From Streptomyces sp. DH5 (lineage in GTDB: Bacteria > Actinomycetota > Actinomycetes > Streptomycetales > Streptomycetaceae): a DNA stretch of 64,000 nucleotides. Under the pieces are notes generated by a model. The model ran no database searches, was not told the origin of the DNA, and worked only from the letters and a program-made list of their open reading frames with translations. A program made the position numbers and the translations under genes. The DNA lies in assembly GCF_020873915.1 (NCBI RefSeq), contig NZ_JAHWGP010000001.1, positions 401,787-465,786 of the forward strand, given 5' to 3'. Each line of letters opens with the position of its first letter. Positions within the stretch are counted from its first letter, which is position 1. Shown in pieces: positions 42,830 to 52,364 of the stretch.

Positions 42830-43890
42830 CACAGCACGCCGACGTGGTGGTGATCGGCGGCGGCCAGGCAGGGCTCGCCGCCGGCTACCACCTGCGCCGC
42901 CGGGGCCTGGACTTCGTCGTCCTCGACGCCCAGGCCACCCCCGGCGGGGCCTGGCAGCACACCTGGGACTCGCTCCATCTGTTCTCCCCGGCCGCCTTCT
43001 CCTCCCTCCCCGGCCGCCTCATGCCGACGCAGCCGGGCGAGGAGTACCCGGAGGCCGGGCACGTGGTGGCCTACCTGAGCGACTACGAGCGGAGGTACGA
43101 CCTCCCCGTGCGGCGACCGGTCCGGGTGGTCGGCGTGCACGACGACGGACGGCTGCTGCGGGTGGAGACCGACTCCGGCACCTGGCACGCACGCGCGGTG
43201 ATCAGCGCGACCGGCACCTGGTGGCGCCCCTTCCTCCCCGCCGTCCCCGGCCGGGGGGACTTCCAGGGCCGCCAACTGCACACCGTCTCCTACCGCAGAC
43301 CGCGGGACTTCGCGGGCCGACGCGTGATCGTCGTCGGGGGCGGGAACTCCGGCGCGCAGATCGCCGCCGACCTCGCCCACGACACCGAACCGACCTGGGT
43401 GACCCAGCGTCCGCCCCGCTACCTCGCCGACGACATCGACGGCCGCGCCCTCTTCGACGCGGCCACCGCCCGCCGCCGCGCCCTCGACGAGGGCCGCACC
43501 GACACCGGAGGCGTCGCCTCGCTGGGGGACATCGTCGCCGTACCGCCGGTGCGCCAGGCCAGGGACGCCGGGCGGCTCAAGGCGTCGCCCATGTTCGTCC
43601 GCCTCGACCGTGACGGCGTCGTCTGGGCCGACGGCACGCGGGCGCCCGCCGACGCGGTGATCTGGTGCACCGGCTTCCGGCCCGCCCTCTCGCACCTGTC
43701 ACCCCTGGGCCTGCGCGGCCCGCACGGCCACATCGCCACCCAGGGCACGCGCGCCGTGGCCGAGCCTCGGCTGCACCTGCTCGGGTACGGCGACTGGACG
43801 GGACCCGCCTCCGCCACGCTCATCGGCGTCGGACGGCCGGCCCGCGACGCGGCGCGGGACATCGCCGCGCTCCTCGACGCGGGAACGTGA
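42826..43890 (+). CDS. arsO: ArsO-like flavin monooxygenase
   Basis: Flavoprotein of 354 residues found in Streptomyces arsenic operons. It has the FAD motif VVVIGGGQAGLAAGYHL near residue 7, GGAWQHTWDSLHLFSPA, FSSLPG near 55, the NADPH motif VIVVGGGNSGAQIAADL near 167, and WCTGFRPALSHL near 282. The order matches flavin-containing monooxygenases. The ATG overlaps the preceding stop. Its reaction in arsenic resistance is not settled in the literature I know. Confidence 0.85.
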   Translation: MTQHADVVVIGGGQAGLAAGYHLRRRGLDFVVLDAQATPGGAWQHTWDSLHLFSPAAFSSLPGRLMPTQPGEEYPEAGHVVAYLSDYERRYDLPVRRPVRVVGVHDDGRLLRVETDSGTWHARAVISATGTWWRPFLPAVPGRGDFQGRQLHTVSYRRPRDFAGRRVIVVGGGNSGAQIAADLAHDTEPTWVTQRPPRYLADDIDGRALFDAATARRRALDEGRTDTGGVASLGDIVAVPPVRQARDAGRLKASPMFVRLDRDGVVWADGTRAPADAVIWCTGFRPALSHLSPLGLRGPHGHIATQGTRAVAEPRLHLLGYGDWTGPASATLIGVGRPARDAARDIAALLDAGT

Positions 43891-43993
43891 CCCGCGTGCG
43901 GTCAGCCCGGTCCGGAGGCGAATGCCTGCTGTGCTTGCTGTGCGGGAGTGCGGGAGTGCCGGACGCGGCGATGGGTGGGCGTGGCCGGGCGGG

Positions 43994-44099
43994 CTACCGG
44001 ACGGCCGGCAGTCGTCCCATCGCCGCCGGCACCGACGGCTCGACCCGGTAGTAGACCCAGGTGCCGCGCCGCTCGGACGTGAGCAGGCCGGCCTCCTTG
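43994..44099 (-). pseudogene. C-terminal fragment of a second ArsR gene
   Basis: The minus strand encodes the wing and last helix of an ArsR protein (EAGLLTSERRGTWVYYRVEP, then a TAG stop). The rest of the gene is missing: at about 44100 the sequence changes to an unrelated gene on the plus strand. It marks a deletion or inversion junction. Confidence 0.75.
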
Positions 44100-44809
44100 T
44101 CCACCGCCCTCGCCCTGCTCGCCGACCTGGCCGGGGACGAGGCGGACACGCACGCGGTCTGGATCCTGCGCCGGGGTATCGGCGACGCCACGTACGGCGG
44201 CGGCGAGGCCGGCCGGCTCCCGGCCCGCGGCGCCCTCGGCCTGCGCGCCAAGGCGGCGGTGGAGAAGGGCCACGCCGGCGCCGTCACCGGATTCCGTACG
44301 CGAGCGGTCGAACGGGACGGCGACCGGCTCGTGCTCGTCGCCGAGGACGGCCGCCGCCTGGACCCGGTCGACGAGGTCATCGTCCTGACCGGCTTCCCCC
44401 CGACCTCTCCTTCCTCTCCGAGGTCCGCCTCGGCCTCGCGACCGCCCTCGCCCCGCTGATCGACCCGAACGTCCACCCCTGCGGCACCGTCTACCCGCAC
44501 GGCGTCAAGGAGCTCTCCCACCCCGAGCAGGGCGTCTACCTGGCCGGCATGAAGTCCTACGGCCGCGCCCCCACCTTCCTCGCCCTGACCGGCTACGAGC
44601 AGGTCCGCTCCATCACGGCCGCCCTAGCCGGCGGCCACGAGGCGGCCGAACGCGTCGAGCTGACCCTGCCGGAGACCGGCGTGTGCGGCGGCGCGGGCCT
44701 GTACGACGAGCCCGACGCCGCACGGAGCGGCGAAGGCGGCGGCTGCTGCGCCGCCCCCGCCACGCTGCGGACCGGCACCGGCGCACCGGCCGCCTCCGGC
44801 GGCTGCTGA
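44100..44809 (+). pseudogene. Truncated, frameshifted FAD-dependent oxidoreductase from an ars cluster
   Basis: The N-terminal FAD-binding half is absent. The surviving part reads LALLADLAGDEADTHAVWIL, RRGIGDATYGGGEAGRLPAR, VIVLTGF in one frame. It then continues after a 1-nt loss near 44399 (CTTCCCCCCGACC where CTTCCGCCCCGACC is expected) as LSFLSEVRLGLATAL, GTVYPHGVKELSHPEQGVYL, AGMKSYGRAPTFLALTGYEQ and a Cys-rich GGCCAAP tail. Proteins of this type accompany arsenic genes in actinobacteria. The start is lost at the junction with the arsR fragment. Confidence 0.8.
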
Positions 44810-44863
44810 CACACCGACCCCGTCCTCAGGAGGTTCACCATGCCCCGCGTGCAGTCCTTGCAA

Positions 44864-45086
44864 GGGCTGCTCGTGGGGCGGAAGGAAGCCGGCTGCTTTG
44901 AGCACGGCCTTGCCGTCGGGGCTGGGGGCCGCGTACTCGGCGGGTTCGAGCGGAGCGCCGGTGAGCAGGTCCCGGCCGTAGCTCTCGCCCTGCCCGTCTG
45001 AAGAACGCGCCGTCGACGTGAAGGCGTTCGGTGCCGTCCGGGTGCTCTTCGGTGCACGGCCACTGGATGCCGCCGTGCTCGCGCAG
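44864..45086 (-). pseudogene. Relic of a molybdopterin oxidoreductase gene
   Basis: About 223 bp matches 57169-57397, an internal part of the large molybdoenzyme gene 12 kb away, at high identity with one short indel. Minus-strand peptides such as GIQWPCTEEHPDGTERL and GRDLLTGAPLEPAEYA survive. No flanking parts of the gene are present. It shows that a second copy once existed or that a fragment moved here. Confidence 0.85.
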
Positions 45087-45244
45087 CGGACGGTGAAGGC
45101 CTGGACTGTCCCGCGCTCTCTTCCCCGTCCCTGGCCCTCGACGTGCCGCCCGGCCTGCGAGTGTCCTCGAGACAGGTGCCGTGCCCGTCTCACCGGCCGG
45201 GGCCACCGGGGCGTGGAATGTCCGAGCCGATGGCGCCGGGTGGG

Positions 45245-47089
45245 TCACTTGTTCCCTTCGGTGCTGTCGTGCGGTCCGGCGCCGGGCCGGTCACCGCGGT
45301 GGCGGTTGCCCGGCAGCATCTCCTGGACCTTGGCCTTGAGGCCCTGTTTCACCATGGAGCCGCGGTCGCTGTCGCCCTTGAGGATCGCGGTGGCCGCGGC
45401 TTCGATCTGGTCCAGCTCCGCGTGCGGCGGGATGGGCGGGACGGCCGGGTCGGTGCGGAAGTCGATGACGAAGGGCCGGTCGGCGGAGAGGGCCCGGTCC
45501 CAGGCGGACTCGACGTGCTTGGGTTTCTCCACCCGGACGCCGTCCAGGCCGATGCGCTGCGCGATGTCCGAGTACGGCAGGTCGGGGATGGCTTGCGACT
45601 CCTCGAACTGCGGGGCGCCGGACATGGCCCGCATCTCCCAGGTGACCTGGTTGAGGTCACCGTTGTTGAGCACCGCGACGATCAGCCGCGGGTCGGACCA
45701 CTCGCGGTAGTACTTCGCGGCGGTGACCAGCTCCATCATGCCGTTCATCTGCATGGCGCCGTCGCCGACCAGGGCGATGGCGGGCCGGTCGGGGTGGGCG
45801 AACTTCGCGCCGATGGCGTACGGCACGCCGGGGCCCATGGTGGCCAGGGTGCCCGACAGCGAGCCGCGCATCCGGCCGCGCAGCCGCAGGTGCCGGGCGT
45901 ACCAGTTGGCGGCCGAGCCGGAGTCGGCGGCGAGGATCGCGTCGTCGGGCAGCTTGCCGTCCAGGGCATGGACGACGTACTCGGGGTTGACGGGATCGGC
46001 GCTGACGGCGGCCCGCCGCTGCATGACCTCCCACCAGCGGGCGACGTTCTTCTCGACCTGCTCCCGCCAGGCCCGGTCCGTCTTGCGGTGCAGGCGCGGC
46101 AGCAGCCGCCGCAGCGTCTCGCGGGCGTCGCCGACGAGGTTGACCTCGTTCGGATAGCGCAGGCCGATCATGTGCGGATCGATGTCGATCTGCACCGCCC
46201 GCGCCTGGTCCAGCTCCGGCATGAACTGCGTGTACGGGAAGCTGGAGCCGATCATCAGCAGGGTGTCGCAGTCCCGCATCAGCTCGTAGGAGGGGCGGGT
46301 GCCCAGCAGCCCGATGGAACCGGTGACGTAGGGCAGGTCGTCGGGCAGGGCGTCCTTGCCGAGCAGGGCCTTGGCCACACCGGCGCCGAGCACGTCCGCC
46401 AGCCGTTCGACCTCCTCGCGGGCGCCGCGGGCCCCCTGTCCGATCAGCACGGCCACCTTCTCGCCGGCGTTCAGCACGTCGGCGGCCCGCTGGAGGTCCT
46501 CGTCGGCCGGGACCGGCGCGTACCGGCCCAGTCCCAGGCTGGAGGGCACCATCTTGAAGGCGTGCGTGGGCGGGCTGTAGTCCAGCTCCTGCACGTCGCC
46601 GGGGAGGATGACCGCGGTGACGGTGCGCTTGGCGTACGCGGTGCGCAAGGCCCGGTCGATCAGGTTCGGCAGCTGCTCGGGAACCGTCGCCGTCTCGCAG
46701 AAGTCCGAGGCCACGTCCTTGTACAGGCTGGCCAGGTCCACTTCCTGCTGGTAGGAGCCGCCCATGGCGCTTCGGTTGGTCTGTCCGACCAGCGCCACGA
46801 CCGGAACGTGGTCGAGTTTGGCGTCGTAGAGCCCGTTGAGCAGGTGGATGGCGCCAGGACCCGAGGTGGCGGCACAGACACCCACCTTGCCGGAGAACTT
46901 GGCGTACCCGACGGCCTGGAAGGCGGCCATCTCCTCGTGCCGGGCCTGCACGAACTTCGGCTTGTTGTCCGCCCGCCCCCAGGCCGCCAGCAGACCGTTG
47001 ATGCCGTCACCCGCATAGGCGAAGACATGCTCGACGTCCCACTCGCGCAGCCGCTGGAGGATGTAGTCGGACACCTTCGTGCTGGCCAT
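45245..47089 (-). CDS. Thiamine-diphosphate enzyme, pyruvate oxidase/PoxB-like
   Basis: Cytosolic or peripheral-membrane ThDP enzyme of 614 residues. Domain order is pyrimidine-binding (FAYAGDGINGLLAAW; catalytic Glu in ARHEEMAAF near 52), central domain (VLIGQGARGAREEVERLADV) and PP-binding with GDGAMQMNGMMELVTAAKYY ending in LNNGDLNQ, the Mg/ThDP motif. ATSGPGAIHLLNGLYDAK is typical. It resembles pyruvate oxidase/dehydrogenase (quinone) more than acetolactate synthase because the regulatory subunit is absent. A charged tail follows LKGD. ATG 47089 follows CGGAG. Substrate is inferred. Confidence 0.85.
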   Translation of the reverse strand: MASTKVSDYILQRLREWDVEHVFAYAGDGINGLLAAWGRADNKPKFVQARHEEMAAFQAVGYAKFSGKVGVCAATSGPGAIHLLNGLYDAKLDHVPVVALVGQTNRSAMGGSYQQEVDLASLYKDVASDFCETATVPEQLPNLIDRALRTAYAKRTVTAVILPGDVQELDYSPPTHAFKMVPSSLGLGRYAPVPADEDLQRAADVLNAGEKVAVLIGQGARGAREEVERLADVLGAGVAKALLGKDALPDDLPYVTGSIGLLGTRPSYELMRDCDTLLMIGSSFPYTQFMPELDQARAVQIDIDPHMIGLRYPNEVNLVGDARETLRRLLPRLHRKTDRAWREQVEKNVARWWEVMQRRAAVSADPVNPEYVVHALDGKLPDDAILAADSGSAANWYARHLRLRGRMRGSLSGTLATMGPGVPYAIGAKFAHPDRPAIALVGDGAMQMNGMMELVTAAKYYREWSDPRLIVAVLNNGDLNQVTWEMRAMSGAPQFEESQAIPDLPYSDIAQRIGLDGVRVEKPKHVESAWDRALSADRPFVIDFRTDPAVPPIPPHAELDQIEAAATAILKGDSDRGSMVKQGLKAKVQEMLPGNRHRGDRPGAGPHDSTEGNK

Positions 47090-47657
47090 GGACACTCCGT
47101 TTCCGACCCCGTCAGTGAGCGACTGTCCCAGTGCCCCGCTCCGGGGTGCGCACAGGGGCACGCGAAGCACGTCCTTCGATGGGTAACCGTGCGGACAGGA
47201 GGGAAACGTCGCCCTCGCGGAGCCGACCCGCTGACGCGGACGTCAGCCCGGGAGACCGGTCCGACACGGCGCGGTGGGACCACGCGCTGCCTCACGGACT
47301 CCGACTCCTCCGTCGGCATGATCCGCGCGCTGGAGACCTCCCCCCAACAGATCACACGCCGTTACGGACCCGAGTGGTCGCGACGACGCGAACCTTCGGC
47401 TCCGGCCACGGACCGCGGCTCTGGTGTCGGCCGCCCGAGTGAGATGGCGGGTTGCGCGACGTCACCGGCGTGTCGCGTGGCACTCATCCCCTGTCGGGCG
47501 CCGAGAAGCACTGCCCGCCTGTTCCGTTCGATGACGGTGTGCGGAGGGCGGTGACGCCGCGGCGGCCGGACGTCGCACGAGACGCGGACGGCTTCGCCAA
47601 AAGGCGACGAAGCCGGGAATGCACGCCGCACCGGGCACCGAGAAGGAGAGGCCGATC
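47090..47657. other. Intergenic region, divergent promoters
   Basis: No supported gene. The region separates the divergent ThDP-enzyme and hemerythrin genes and must carry both promoters. Short ORFs here lack RBSs and consistent codon bias. Confidence 0.45.
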
Positions 47658-48221
47658 ATGGGACATGGCGGAGACGTCATTCAGGAACTGACCACGGACC
47701 ACCGCGAGGTGGACTCACTCTTCGAACAGATCGAGGCGCTGCCCACAGGTGAGCGGCGACGGCGCGAACTGGCGGACCAGTTGACGATGGAGCTCGTGCG
47801 GCACTCGGTGGCGGAAGAGGAACACCTGTACCCGACGGTGCGCCGGTACGTCGACGGGGGCGACGACCTGGCCGACAAGGAGATCGCCGACCACGGCGAA
47901 GTCGAGCGCATGCTCAAGGAACTCGAAGGCTGTGAGCCCGGTGACGGCCGGTTCGACACCTTGATCACGCAGCTGAAGACGTCCGTCACCGAACACGTCG
48001 CCGACGAGGAGAACCGGCTGTTCCCCCTGCTGGCCGACGTCTGTTCCGCCGACGCCCTGCGAGAGTTGGGTGAGAAGGTGCGGATGGCCAAGGAGACCGC
48101 GCCCACCCGCCCGCACCCTGCCGCGCCCGACACGCCGCCCGCCAACAAGCTCCTCGCCCCGGGTGCCGGCATGGTCGACCGGCTGCGCGACGCGTTCACC
48201 GGCCGCGGCCGACAGGGCTGA
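47658..48221 (+). CDS. Hemerythrin (HHE) domain protein
   Basis: Di-iron, oxygen- or NO-binding protein of 187 residues. Iron ligands appear in DHREVDSLFEQ near 14, HSVAEEEHLYP near 51, DHGEVERML near 79 and HVADEENRLFP near 112, the four-helix HHE pattern. A Pro/Ala linker and a short helix (GAGMVDRLRDAF) follow. AGAAGGAGAG precedes ATG 47658. Such proteins often belong to oxidative or nitrosative stress regulons. Confidence 0.9.
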   Translation: MGHGGDVIQELTTDHREVDSLFEQIEALPTGERRRRELADQLTMELVRHSVAEEEHLYPTVRRYVDGGDDLADKEIADHGEVERMLKELEGCEPGDGRFDTLITQLKTSVTEHVADEENRLFPLLADVCSADALRELGEKVRMAKETAPTRPHPAAPDTPPANKLLAPGAGMVDRLRDAFTGRGRQG

Positions 48222-48689
48222 AGGCTCACCGGACCGTGTCCGCCGTACCTGACGCATGAGGCGGACGCGGCATGCCGGGCACGCGCTCAGCTCGTGGCGG
48301 CAACACCCATCGGCACACGTGGTGCCCGGGCGTCGGCTTACGCGGGCGGGATCTCCTCGGCCTGCGGCCCCTTCGTGCCCGCCCGGAGCGGACCGTCCCG
48401 GCGGAGTCGCCGAACCGCCGCCCCTCTCGTCGGCCGAATCCACGACCACTGGTGGACCGTTGAGCATGATGTGTGCGGATCGGGCACCCGGACGTCGATC
48501 CCGGTAGCGGGGAGGGCGCCCGGGCGGGAGACGAGTCTCCGTCTCCGGGGGAGTTCAGGAAGGGACGCGGCCGCGTGCCGGTGCTGAAAGGGTCCGAGCG
48601 GGACACACGTGAAGCCGAGGCGGACGGCAGGCAGCGGTGCGCACGGCAGGCGCCGCGTGATGAGCGTGACGAGAGGAGCGGGGTGGGTG
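48222..48689. other. Intergenic region, possible gene scraps
   Basis: No intact gene. A minus-strand stretch ending near 48340 reads AGTKGPQAEEIPPA before a stop, reminiscent of a cold-shock protein C-terminus, but nothing upstream supports a whole gene. The 3' part should hold the promoter of the glucose dehydrogenase-like gene. Confidence 0.35.
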
Positions 48690-49736
48690 ATGCGTGCACT
48701 GACCGTGCGGCCCGGCGAGAAGGAATCCCTGGAAGTGCGGGAGGTACCCGACCCCGTCCCCGCCGACGGCGAGCTGCTGGTGCGGGGCCTGGCGGTGGGG
48801 GTGTGCGGAACGGACAGGGAGATCGCCCGGGGCGAGTACGGCTGGGCCCCGCCGGGCCGTGAGTGGCTGGTGCTGGGGCACGAGTCCCTCGGGCGGGTGC
48901 GGCAGGCGCCGCCCGACAGCGGCTTCTCGGCCGGTGACCTCGTCGCCGGGGTGGTGCGCCGGCCGGACCCCGAACCGTGCGGGGCCTGCGCCCGCGGGGA
49001 GTTCGACATGTGCCGCAACGGCCGCTACACCGAACGCGGCATCAAGGAGATCGACGGTTACGGCGCACAGGCGTGGTGCGTGGAAGCCCGCTACGCGGTG
49101 AAGTTGGAGCCGGGTCTGGAGCGCGTCGGTGTGCTCATGGAACCGGCCACCGTGGTGGCGAAGGCGTGGGAGCAGGTCGAGCGTGTCGGTGGCCGTTCGT
49201 GGTTCGAGCCGCGTCGCGTCCTGGTGACGGGAGCGGGGCCCATCGGACTGCTCGCCGCCCTGCTGGGGGCACAGCGCGGGCTGGAGGTGCATGTCCTCGA
49301 CCGGGTGGCCGAAGGGCTCAAGCCCGCTCTGGTAAGGGAGTTGGGCGCGACCTACCACGCGGAGGACGCCGAGCGGGTCGTCTCCGCCGTGCGTCCGGAC
49401 GTCGTCATCGAAGCCACGGGCGCGAACGAGCCCGTCCTCGCCTCGCTGACGGGCACCGCACCCTACGGGGTGGTGTGCCTGACCGGTGTGTCACCCGCCG
49501 GCCGCCGGATGACCGTGGACGCGGGCGCCCTCAACCGGGAGATCGTCCTGCAGAACGACGCGGTGGTGGGCTCGGTCAACGCCAACCTGCGTCATTATCA
49601 CCAGGCCGCCGAGGCGCTGGCACGGGCCGACTGGTCGTGGCTCGAGCGCCTGATCACCCGGCGGGTGCCGCTGGAGCGCGCGAAGGAGGCGTTCACGCCG
49701 CGACCTGACGACGTCAAGGTGGTCGTCGAGCTGTAG
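48690..49736 (+). CDS. Zinc-dependent glucose 1-dehydrogenase-like MDR protein
   Basis: Medium-chain dehydrogenase of 348 residues. The catalytic zinc site has AVGVCGTDREIARGEYG near 37 and LGHESLGRV near 66; structural cysteines are in CGACARGEFDMCRNG near 93. KEIDGYGAQAWCVEA and the cofactor fold VLVTGAGPIGLLAALLGAQ near 178 follow. The pattern matches archaeal-type glucose dehydrogenases. Gluconokinase follows 27 bp downstream, suggesting a glucose-to-6-phosphogluconate bypass. ATG 48690 is chosen, with GTG 48687 possible. Confidence 0.85.
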   Translation: MRALTVRPGEKESLEVREVPDPVPADGELLVRGLAVGVCGTDREIARGEYGWAPPGREWLVLGHESLGRVRQAPPDSGFSAGDLVAGVVRRPDPEPCGACARGEFDMCRNGRYTERGIKEIDGYGAQAWCVEARYAVKLEPGLERVGVLMEPATVVAKAWEQVERVGGRSWFEPRRVLVTGAGPIGLLAALLGAQRGLEVHVLDRVAEGLKPALVRELGATYHAEDAERVVSAVRPDVVIEATGANEPVLASLTGTAPYGVVCLTGVSPAGRRMTVDAGALNREIVLQNDAVVGSVNANLRHYHQAAEALARADWSWLERLITRRVPLERAKEAFTPRPDDVKVVVEL

Positions 49737-49763
49737 ACGACACGGTACGAAGGAAGGCTCCGG

Positions 49764-50273
49764 ATGTCTCATCACACTGCTCCACTGGTCGTCGTCATGG
49801 GCGTGTCGGGGTCGGGGAAGACCACGGTGGGCCGACTGCTGGCACGGCACCTCGGCGTCCCCTACGCCGAGGGAGACGACTTCCACCCCGCATCCAACGT
49901 GGCGAAGATGCGGGCGGGCCACCCGCTCGACGACGAGGACCGCCGCCCCTGGCTGGAGGAGATCGCACGATGGCTGGCCGGCCATGCGGACGGCGGAGGC
50001 GTGGTGACATGCTCGGCGCTCAAGCGCCGCTACCGTGCCCGGCTGGCCTCCGCCGCGCCCCGCGTCTTCTTCCTCCACCTCGACGGCTCGCCCGAGCTGA
50101 TCGCTGCCCGCGTCACCGCCCGACAGGGCCATTTCATGCCGCCCGAGCTGCTCCGCACACAGCTCGCCGACTTCGAACCACTGGACGACGACGAAACGGG
50201 CTCGGCCATCCCGATCGACGGTACGCCGCAGGAGACGGCGGCTCTCGCTCGAGCCGCCGTCACCTCGACCTGA
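49764..50273 (+). CDS. gntK: Gluconokinase
   Basis: Phosphorylates gluconate to 6-phosphogluconate. The 169-residue P-loop kinase has VMGVSGSGKTTVGRLLA near 11, the substrate loop GDDFHPASNVAKMRAGHPLDD near 37, VTCSALKRRYRARL near 81, and ARQGHFMPPELLRTQLADFE near 116, all GntK hallmarks. It lies 27 bp behind the glucose dehydrogenase-like gene and is probably co-transcribed. Confidence 0.93.
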   Translation: MSHHTAPLVVVMGVSGSGKTTVGRLLARHLGVPYAEGDDFHPASNVAKMRAGHPLDDEDRRPWLEEIARWLAGHADGGGVVTCSALKRRYRARLASAAPRVFFLHLDGSPELIAARVTARQGHFMPPELLRTQLADFEPLDDDETGSAIPIDGTPQETAALARAAVTST

Positions 50274-51018
50274 CCCGCACGCCGCAGCCCACGAAGGTTC
50301 CGCCGTCAGGCGCGACCACCTCCGGGCGGCCCCAGCGGGAGGCTGTCCACCGCTGCCGCGCTTCCCAGCAGGCACCGGACGGTCCGAAGCAGCCCGAGGG
50401 AACACCCGCCGCGTGGAGCTTCCGGCGATCTTCGGACACCGTTGCCCATGACCGGCTCTCCCGGTCTGCTCCCCGAGTGGAACGCCCTTGGCGCAGGATC
50501 GTTCCCGGGCGACTTCCCCGAGCTCCCAGCCATGTCGCCGGCGCATGGCCAGCACCGTCGTACCCGGCCGGGTCCAGCGCGGAGTCCGGCCTGCACCGCC
50601 CACCCACCCACGGCTCCCCTGACGCGCCATACCGGGCGCCGGAGCCTGGTACGGAGGAACCAGAAGAAGAAGGTCGTCACGACACCCGCCGGGTACGTGA
50701 GGCCACCCACCGGCGAGCCACCCGTCGGCATCGACATCTCTACGGTCGCCCGACAGCCCGGCCGCTCGCCACCCGACTGGCCCAGGTGAGCGCACATGAT
50801 CTCCGCCGGTCCAGGAACGGGGGAGTGACGGCGGGACAGGCGCTTCTCCGCTGCCGGGAGACCGGCCTCCCCGCTCCGGAGGACGGGTGTGCCGCGGGAG
50901 CCGAGAAGCAACGACGCGCTGAAGGGGACAAGGTGGGGTAGGCGAGCGCCGAAGAGGCAACCAGGGATCACACTGCGCGGCTCCGGCCGTCCACACCATC
51001 GGAAGGAGCATCACCATC
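50274..51018. other. 745-bp region without a recognisable gene
   Basis: Long overlapping ORFs exist on both strands but none has a domain, an RBS and good codon bias together. A plus-strand stretch near 50670-50760 (KKVVTTPAGYVRPPTGEPPV) looks vaguely coding but has no start. It may be a degraded gene. The last 70 bp carry the promoter of the DUF4383 gene. Confidence 0.35.
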
Positions 51019-51471
51019 ATGTCCACCCATCACGCCACCCCCGCGGCCGGCCGGACCAGGGTCCAGCAGGCCGCGCTCGCCGTCGGAGCGGTGTTCCTCC
51101 TGGTGGGCGTTCTCGGCTTCATTCCGGGTGTCACGACCGACTACGACACCATGGAGTTCGCCGAACACCACTCCGAGGCCAAGCTCCTGGGAGTTTTCCA
51201 GGTGTCGATCCTGCACAACATCGTCCACCTGCTGTTCGGCCTCGCCGGAATCGCCATGGCCCGCGCGGCTTCCACCGCCCGCACCTTCCTCATCGGCGGC
51301 GGTGTGATCTACCTGATCCTGTGGATCTACGGCCTGATCATCGACCACGACAGCGCGGCGAACTTCGTGCCGGTCAACACGGCGGACAACTGGCTGCACT
51401 TCGTCCTGGGTGTCGGCATGATCGCCCTGGGCGTCCTTCTCACCCGCCGGACCGCGCCGACAGCCCGCTGA
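51019..51471 (+). CDS. DUF4383 membrane protein
   Basis: Four-helix membrane protein of 150 residues with unknown role. Hydrophobic segments are at about 19-37, 60-80, 90-110 and 123-142. DUF4383 features are GVLGFIPGVTTDYDTMEFA, LLGVFQVSILHNIVHLLFGL and DNWLHFVLGVGMIALG. GGAAGGAG precedes ATG 51019. Histidines in the helices are characteristic of the family. Confidence 0.88.
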   Translation: MSTHHATPAAGRTRVQQAALAVGAVFLLVGVLGFIPGVTTDYDTMEFAEHHSEAKLLGVFQVSILHNIVHLLFGLAGIAMARAASTARTFLIGGGVIYLILWIYGLIIDHDSAANFVPVNTADNWLHFVLGVGMIALGVLLTRRTAPTAR

Positions 51472-51759
51472 CGCACAGCGGCTCGAGCCTGACGACGAGG
51501 GACGTTCATGGACGGCGGCGAAGCCGTCCCACCGCCCGCCCCGCGCCGTAGGGGTCTCGATGCGCCTGTGCCTCTGGACGCGGTCCGCGCCCCCGCCTGT
51601 CCTCTCGATGCCGCGCGGATCGCATGGACGCGATCGCCGCGGCGCCCTGGACCCGGTCCGTAGTACGGCCGCCGTGCCCGGAGGCTGCCCGGGGCGCGCC
51701 GTCGGATCGTGGCCTTTCCGCGGTGCCGGAAGCCACGATCCGACGCGGATCAATCGGCC

Positions 51760-52270
51760 AGGGGCAGTTGTCCAGCCGTCTCGATCCCCGCCGTCCGTGC
51801 TGCCGCGCGGCAACACTTCCCGGGTGGGCGGTAGTGGTGTGCCGTCGTGCAGTGGTTCACCAGGTTCGGCGCCGCGTAGAGCGTGCCGTCGGCTCCCCGC
51901 CCCCGAATCTGTGCCGTCCTCCACGTAGAAGCAGTCCAGGTGCCGCTCGGCATCTGCGTGTCGCACCGCGAGCGCCACGGCCGCCCGCGCCCCGTGAGGC
52001 CGCCGATCCCCACGGGAGTGCTCTGTTGGGTCAGTTCTTCGGCGGTTTCGGCGTACAGGTCGGCGAAGGCGTCGCAGCCCTGCCGGCGCAGCAGTAATCG
52101 GCGCGGTGGAGCCGGTAGGCCGGACGGACGGGGAGGTGCTTGTCGACGAAGGCGCCGGCGCCGCCGTTCTCGCCGGTGGAGGCGTCGTGCAGATCCCCGG
52201 GGATGACGAAGGGTGACCGTACGTTCCCCACCGGATGCCGACCGAGCCGGTGGACGGCTGTGACACGACC
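51760..52270 (-). pseudogene. Degraded gene with frame changes, family unknown
   Basis: Peptide stretches with Streptomyces codon bias follow each other in different minus-strand frames: GNVRSPFVIPGDLHDAS, AFVDKHLPVRPAYRLHRADY, CDAFADLYAETAEELTQQST, VRHADAERHLDCFYVEDGTD, GTLYAAPNLVNHCTTAHHYR. Together they suggest one former protein of about 150 residues, broken by several indels. I do not recognise the family. No intact version is seen in the window. Confidence 0.45.
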
Positions 52271-52364
52271 GTGGGCGGACGCCGTTGCTCGATGTGCCGC
52301 ATCGGACGACGGGTTCCGGGGCACCCGGTCGCCACACCATCGGCGCACCGGAAGGAGACGACCG

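Noticed and set aside
48340-48420. A minus-strand cold-shock-protein-like C-terminus
   Set aside because: Only about 14 residues match and no upstream domain is present, so it is not listed as a gene.
50274-51018. Minus-strand ORF with a hydrophobic stretch as a membrane protein gene
   Set aside because: The hydrophobic run is antisense to a Lys/Val-rich plus-strand stretch; no RBS, domain or consistent codon bias supports it.
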